Shown: piece by piece, positions 5,659-7,623 of the stretch | Position numbering within the stretch: the first letter of the stretch is position 1 | Layout: each line of letters opens with the position of its first letter | Assembly: GCA_031276475.1 (NCBI GenBank) | Contig: JAISMZ010000159.1 | Location: 1-7,623, forward strand | DNA length: 7,623 bases | Direction of reading: 5' to 3' | Source of the DNA: Coriobacteriales bacterium | Lineage (GTDB): Bacteria; Actinomycetota; Coriobacteriia; Coriobacteriales; UBA8131 | The notes under the pieces: model-generated | The model's database searches: none | What the model was told of the DNA's origin: nothing | What the model saw: the letters and a program-made list of their open reading frames with translations, nothing else | Translations under genes and position numbers: made by a program

Positions 5659-7122
5659 TCACTCACCACCCTTTCGGTCGGCGTTTGCTTTTGTGGCGGT
5701 GGCCCCAGCGGCAGCGGCTTCAGCGGTCTCCAAAACCGGCCCCGTCTTAATCATCCCCAGCACGATGCGCACCCAGGCCACAAACAGTACCACGTAAAAG
5801 ACGATGAACAAGGCGATGGTAATCAGGATCTCCGGCGCCGAAACGCTCATCGAGATAGCGTCGTTGGTCTTGAGCAGACCGTAGACGACCCAGGGCTGGC
5901 GGCCGACCTCAGTGACAACCCAGCCGGCCTGAATGGCGAGGAAGGGAATCAGCGGGCCAAAGACCAGCAGATAGGCAAGGGCTTTGGGCGCCGGCCTGCT
6001 TTCGTCGCGGGACTTGCGCAACAGCACGCCGGCCAGAATAAGCCAAAGCACCATCGCGCCAAAGAGGATGACCATGATATGGTAGGCCTGGAAGGTCACG
6101 TTGACCGGCGGGATGCCGCCGGGATAGCTGTCCACCGCAACACCTTTATAGGAGGTGAGATCAACCGGGCCCTTCTCCACCGTGTTTAATCCGGGATAAG
6201 CCGTTGAGGAGTCGCCCGTGGCAAGAAAGCTGGTAAAGCCAGGAAACGGTAGCTCCAGCAGTGTTGAACTCTTCGTCTTTTCGTCCACCACGCCGGCCAG
6301 CGCAAAGCCAACGGGGCCGTCTTCCCACTGGCCCTCCATCGCCGCCAACTTGGCGGGCTGCTGCTCGGCGACCTGCGTAGCCTGCATATGGGCAAACGGC
6401 AGCATCAAAACGACGGTGACGATGCCGGTGATCAGGCCGGTCTTAATGAAGCGCTTGCCGTAGGCAATCTGCTCCGGCGTGCGCCGACGCAAAAGATAGT
6501 AAGCACCCACGGCTATCACGCAAAACGAGCCAAGGATTAGCAGCGCGTCTACGGTGTGCAGGTAGCGGGGCACCGTGGAGGGATTCAGTGCGGCGCCAAA
6601 AAAGTCGGTGATTACCGCCTTGCTGCCGTCGGGCAAAACATCGTAGCCGGCCGGCGTCTGCATCCAGGAGTTGGCGATCAGTATCCACAGCGCGCTGAGC
6701 GCCGAGCCAAACCAGACCAGCCAGGTTGAAACCAGATAGAGCTTTGGCGATATCTTCTCGCGGGCAAATAACACCACACCAAGAAAGACCGACTCCAAAA
6801 AGAAGGCCAGCAGCGCCTCGGCCGCCAGCGGTGCGCCAAAGATGTCACCCACAAAACGCGAATAGTTGGCCCAGTTAGTGCCAAAACTGAACTCCATGGT
6901 AATACCGGTGGCCACGCCAATCACAAAGGTCGTGGTAAAAATTCGCGCCCAGAAGCGGGTCGCCGCTTTGTCCTCTGCCTTGCGCGTTTTGTAATAACGC
7001 GTCTCCGCGAGGGCCACGAACAGGCCGAGCCCGATGGAGAGTGGCACGAAGAGGAAGTGGAAGATAACTGTCAACGCAAATTGAAAGCGCGACAGAAACG
7101 CCACATCGGTGAGAAGTTCCAT
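5659..7122 (-). CDS. cydA: Cytochrome bd quinol oxidase subunit I, short Q-loop form
   Basis: This is the heme-bearing subunit of the high-affinity bd oxidase in the cytoplasmic membrane. By alignment in my head with the E. coli protein, the key residues are present: His22 (heme b595 ligand), Glu102 and Glu110 in AEALLAFFLES (proton path and heme d region), His189 in RYLHTVDA and Met350 in YHIM (heme b558 ligands), and Glu405 in WVVTEVGRQPW. The quinol-binding loop has KLAAMEGQWE (258-267) and is short, consistent with 487 residues versus 522 in E. coli. The C-terminus is an Ala/Thr/Lys-rich polar tail. The ATG at 7122 has AGGAAAGGGG just upstream. The gene nearly abuts cydB, so the two form a transcription unit. 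It enables microaerobic respiration or oxygen scavenging. Confidence 0.97.
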   Translation of the reverse strand: MELLTDVAFLSRFQFALTVIFHFLFVPLSIGLGLFVALAETRYYKTRKAEDKAATRFWARIFTTTFVIGVATGITMEFSFGTNWANYSRFVGDIFGAPLAAEALLAFFLESVFLGVVLFAREKISPKLYLVSTWLVWFGSALSALWILIANSWMQTPAGYDVLPDGSKAVITDFFGAALNPSTVPRYLHTVDALLILGSFCVIAVGAYYLLRRRTPEQIAYGKRFIKTGLITGIVTVVLMLPFAHMQATQVAEQQPAKLAAMEGQWEDGPVGFALAGVVDEKTKSSTLLELPFPGFTSFLATGDSSTAYPGLNTVEKGPVDLTSYKGVAVDSYPGGIPPVNVTFQAYHIMVILFGAMVLWLILAGVLLRKSRDESRPAPKALAYLLVFGPLIPFLAIQAGWVVTEVGRQPWVVYGLLKTNDAISMSVSAPEILITIALFIVFYVVLFVAWVRIVLGMIKTGPVLETAEAAAAGATATKANADRKGGE

Positions 7123-7128
7123 TCTCTA

Positions 7129-7138
7129 CCCCTTTCCT
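7129..7138 (-). promoter_or_regulatory. Ribosome-binding site of cydA
   Basis: AGGAAAGGGG on the minus strand, ending six bases before the cydA ATG at 7122. It supports that start. Confidence 0.65.
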
Positions 7139-7176
7139 GCTTTCGAATGCTCAGGCCTGCGCCTGGCTGCTCCTTA

Positions 7177-7209
7177 CCGGTGATCCTCCCTCATCGGTTA
7201 GCTCACCGG
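7177..7209 (-). promoter_or_regulatory. Inverted repeat in the cydA leader
   Basis: CCGGTGA (7177-7183) and TCACCGG (7203-7209) are perfect 7-bp complements separated by 19 bases, 55 bases upstream of cydA. They could form an mRNA leader hairpin or a two-part protein site. The function is unknown. Confidence 0.35.
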
Positions 7210-7245
7210 ATACCTACCTTGCCTTGCTGTGCCATGCTGTTCTTG

Positions 7246-7256
7246 CCGACTGTCGG
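7246..7256. promoter_or_regulatory. Compact palindrome in the cydA upstream region
   Basis: CCGAC-T-GTCGG is a perfect inverted repeat with a single central base. It abuts the candidate -10 box at 7256-7261, a position suited to a repressor. It does not match FNR, Rex or ArcA consensus sites that I know. Confidence 0.3.
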
Positions 7257-7283
7257 GTATACCGTTGCGTCTTGTTCCCGCAA
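7256..7283 (-). promoter_or_regulatory. Possible cydAB promoter
   Basis: On the minus strand TTGCGG (7278-7283, 3 of 6 to the -35 consensus) and TATACC (7256-7261, 4 of 6 to the -10 consensus) are separated by 16 bases. The boxes are weak, as expected for an activated or regulated promoter. The -35 box lies in one inverted repeat (7278-7292) and the -10 box touches another (7246-7256). The 256-bp spacer 7123-7378 contains no convincing gene. Confidence 0.3.
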
Positions 7284-7292
7284 TTCCTGCGG
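7278..7292. promoter_or_regulatory. Inverted repeat overlapping the candidate cydAB -35 box
   Basis: CCGCA-ATTCC-TGCGG has perfect 5-bp arms around a 5-base centre. Its position suggests an operator for cydAB, but arms this short can arise by chance. Confidence 0.25.
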
Positions 7293-7378
7293 TGCGCAGA
7301 GCCGTGCTGTGCCGCATCGCATAAAACAATATGCTGTCGTCTGAGTAACATATACGCAACAGCAATAGTGTATCATCC

Positions 7379-7623
7379 TTATGAAGCGGATGCAAGCGCA
7401 ACTCCAATATCCAATAATTTTTCTACCTGAGCGGTCGTTGAGGCCTCAGCATAAACTCGCACCAGCGGCTCGGTGCCACTGGGTCGCAGCAAAAGCCAGG
7501 CATCAGAGGCAAAGCTCAGCTTCACGCCGTCAAGGTGATCCACCTCCACGAGCGTCTCCCCCACCGGCACCAACAGCTCCCGATCAGCCTCCCCTCCGGT
7601 TGCGCTTTGGCTGTGACGGCGAA
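7379..7623 (-). CDS. Phosphoglucomutase/phosphomannomutase family protein, C-terminal part
   Basis: Only the last 81 or so codons are in the window. The start lies beyond the right edge, and the frame stays open to the edge (…RRHSQSATGGEADRELLVPVG…). The segment DGVKLSF...WLLLRPSGTEPLVRVYAEA is the phosphate-binding C-terminal domain of the alpha-D-phosphohexomutase superfamily, with the RPSGTEP loop that grips the substrate phosphate. Enzymes of this family interconvert 1- and 6-phosphates of glucose, mannose or glucosamine for glycogen, cell-wall or glycan synthesis. The wording of the motif is closer to the phosphoglucomutase/phosphomannomutase branch than to GlmM, but one domain cannot settle the substrate. 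The gene ends 256 bases upstream of cydA with no strong terminator, so read-through into cydAB is possible. No functional link to the oxidase is evident. Confidence 0.88.
   Translation of the reverse strand, partial: RRHSQSATGGEADRELLVPVGETLVEVDHLDGVKLSFASDAWLLLRPSGTEPLVRVYAEASTTAQVEKLLDIGVALASAS

Noticed and set aside
5623..6189. 188-codon plus-strand ORF opposite cydA/cydB
   Set aside because: It lies antisense to well-supported cydA codons and has a low-complexity composition with no recognisable motif.
7225..7313. Direct repeat TGCTGTGCC at 7225-7233 and 7305-7313
   Set aside because: Nine bases at 80-bp spacing in a locally repetitive spacer is weak. There are no further units and no CRISPR-like regularity.

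Overview
The window reads as chromosomal DNA of a moderately high-GC bacterium. All five full-length genes and the partial gene at the right edge lie on the minus strand. A Tat-dependent lipoprotein (twin-arginine motif followed by a lipobox), a cydAB oxidase and an oxygen-sensitive type of radical SAM enzyme suggest a facultative or aerotolerant anaerobic Gram-positive, possibly an actinobacterium such as a member of the Coriobacteriia. That placement is an impression from gene style and composition, not a demonstrated assignment.

Layout from right to left, which is the direction of transcription. Positions 7379-7623 hold the 3' end of an alpha-D-phosphohexomutase gene. A 256-bp spacer rich in inverted repeats follows and probably carries the cydAB promoter. 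Next come cydA (5659-7122) and cydB (4599-5657), nearly abutting, which encode the two core subunits of a short-Q-loop cytochrome bd quinol oxidase. A strong hairpin (4506-4541) closes this unit.

The second block is a tight four-gene operon: a radical SAM protein with an unusual CX5CX2C cluster motif (3244-4290), a Tat/lipoprotein substrate-binding protein (1949-3247), a FecCD-type permease (864-1931) and an ATPase (55-864). Overlapping stop and start codons and short gaps indicate co-transcription, apparently from a promoter with a perfect TTGACA box at 4365-4393. The transporter is of the iron-chelate/heme/cobalamin class. Its substrate cannot be read from the sequence.

The most interesting element is a 23-codon plus-strand ORF at 4387-4458, divergent from this operon. 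It encodes a short polar leader, eight consecutive glycines and a CRGC C-terminus. Its stop codon is followed immediately by a hairpin. A Gly/Cys peptide next to a radical SAM enzyme and an uptake transporter suggests a candidate modified-peptide, metallophore or metal-handling system. This is a hypothesis. The left edge (1-54) is almost pure C and is probably a sequencing or assembly artefact.
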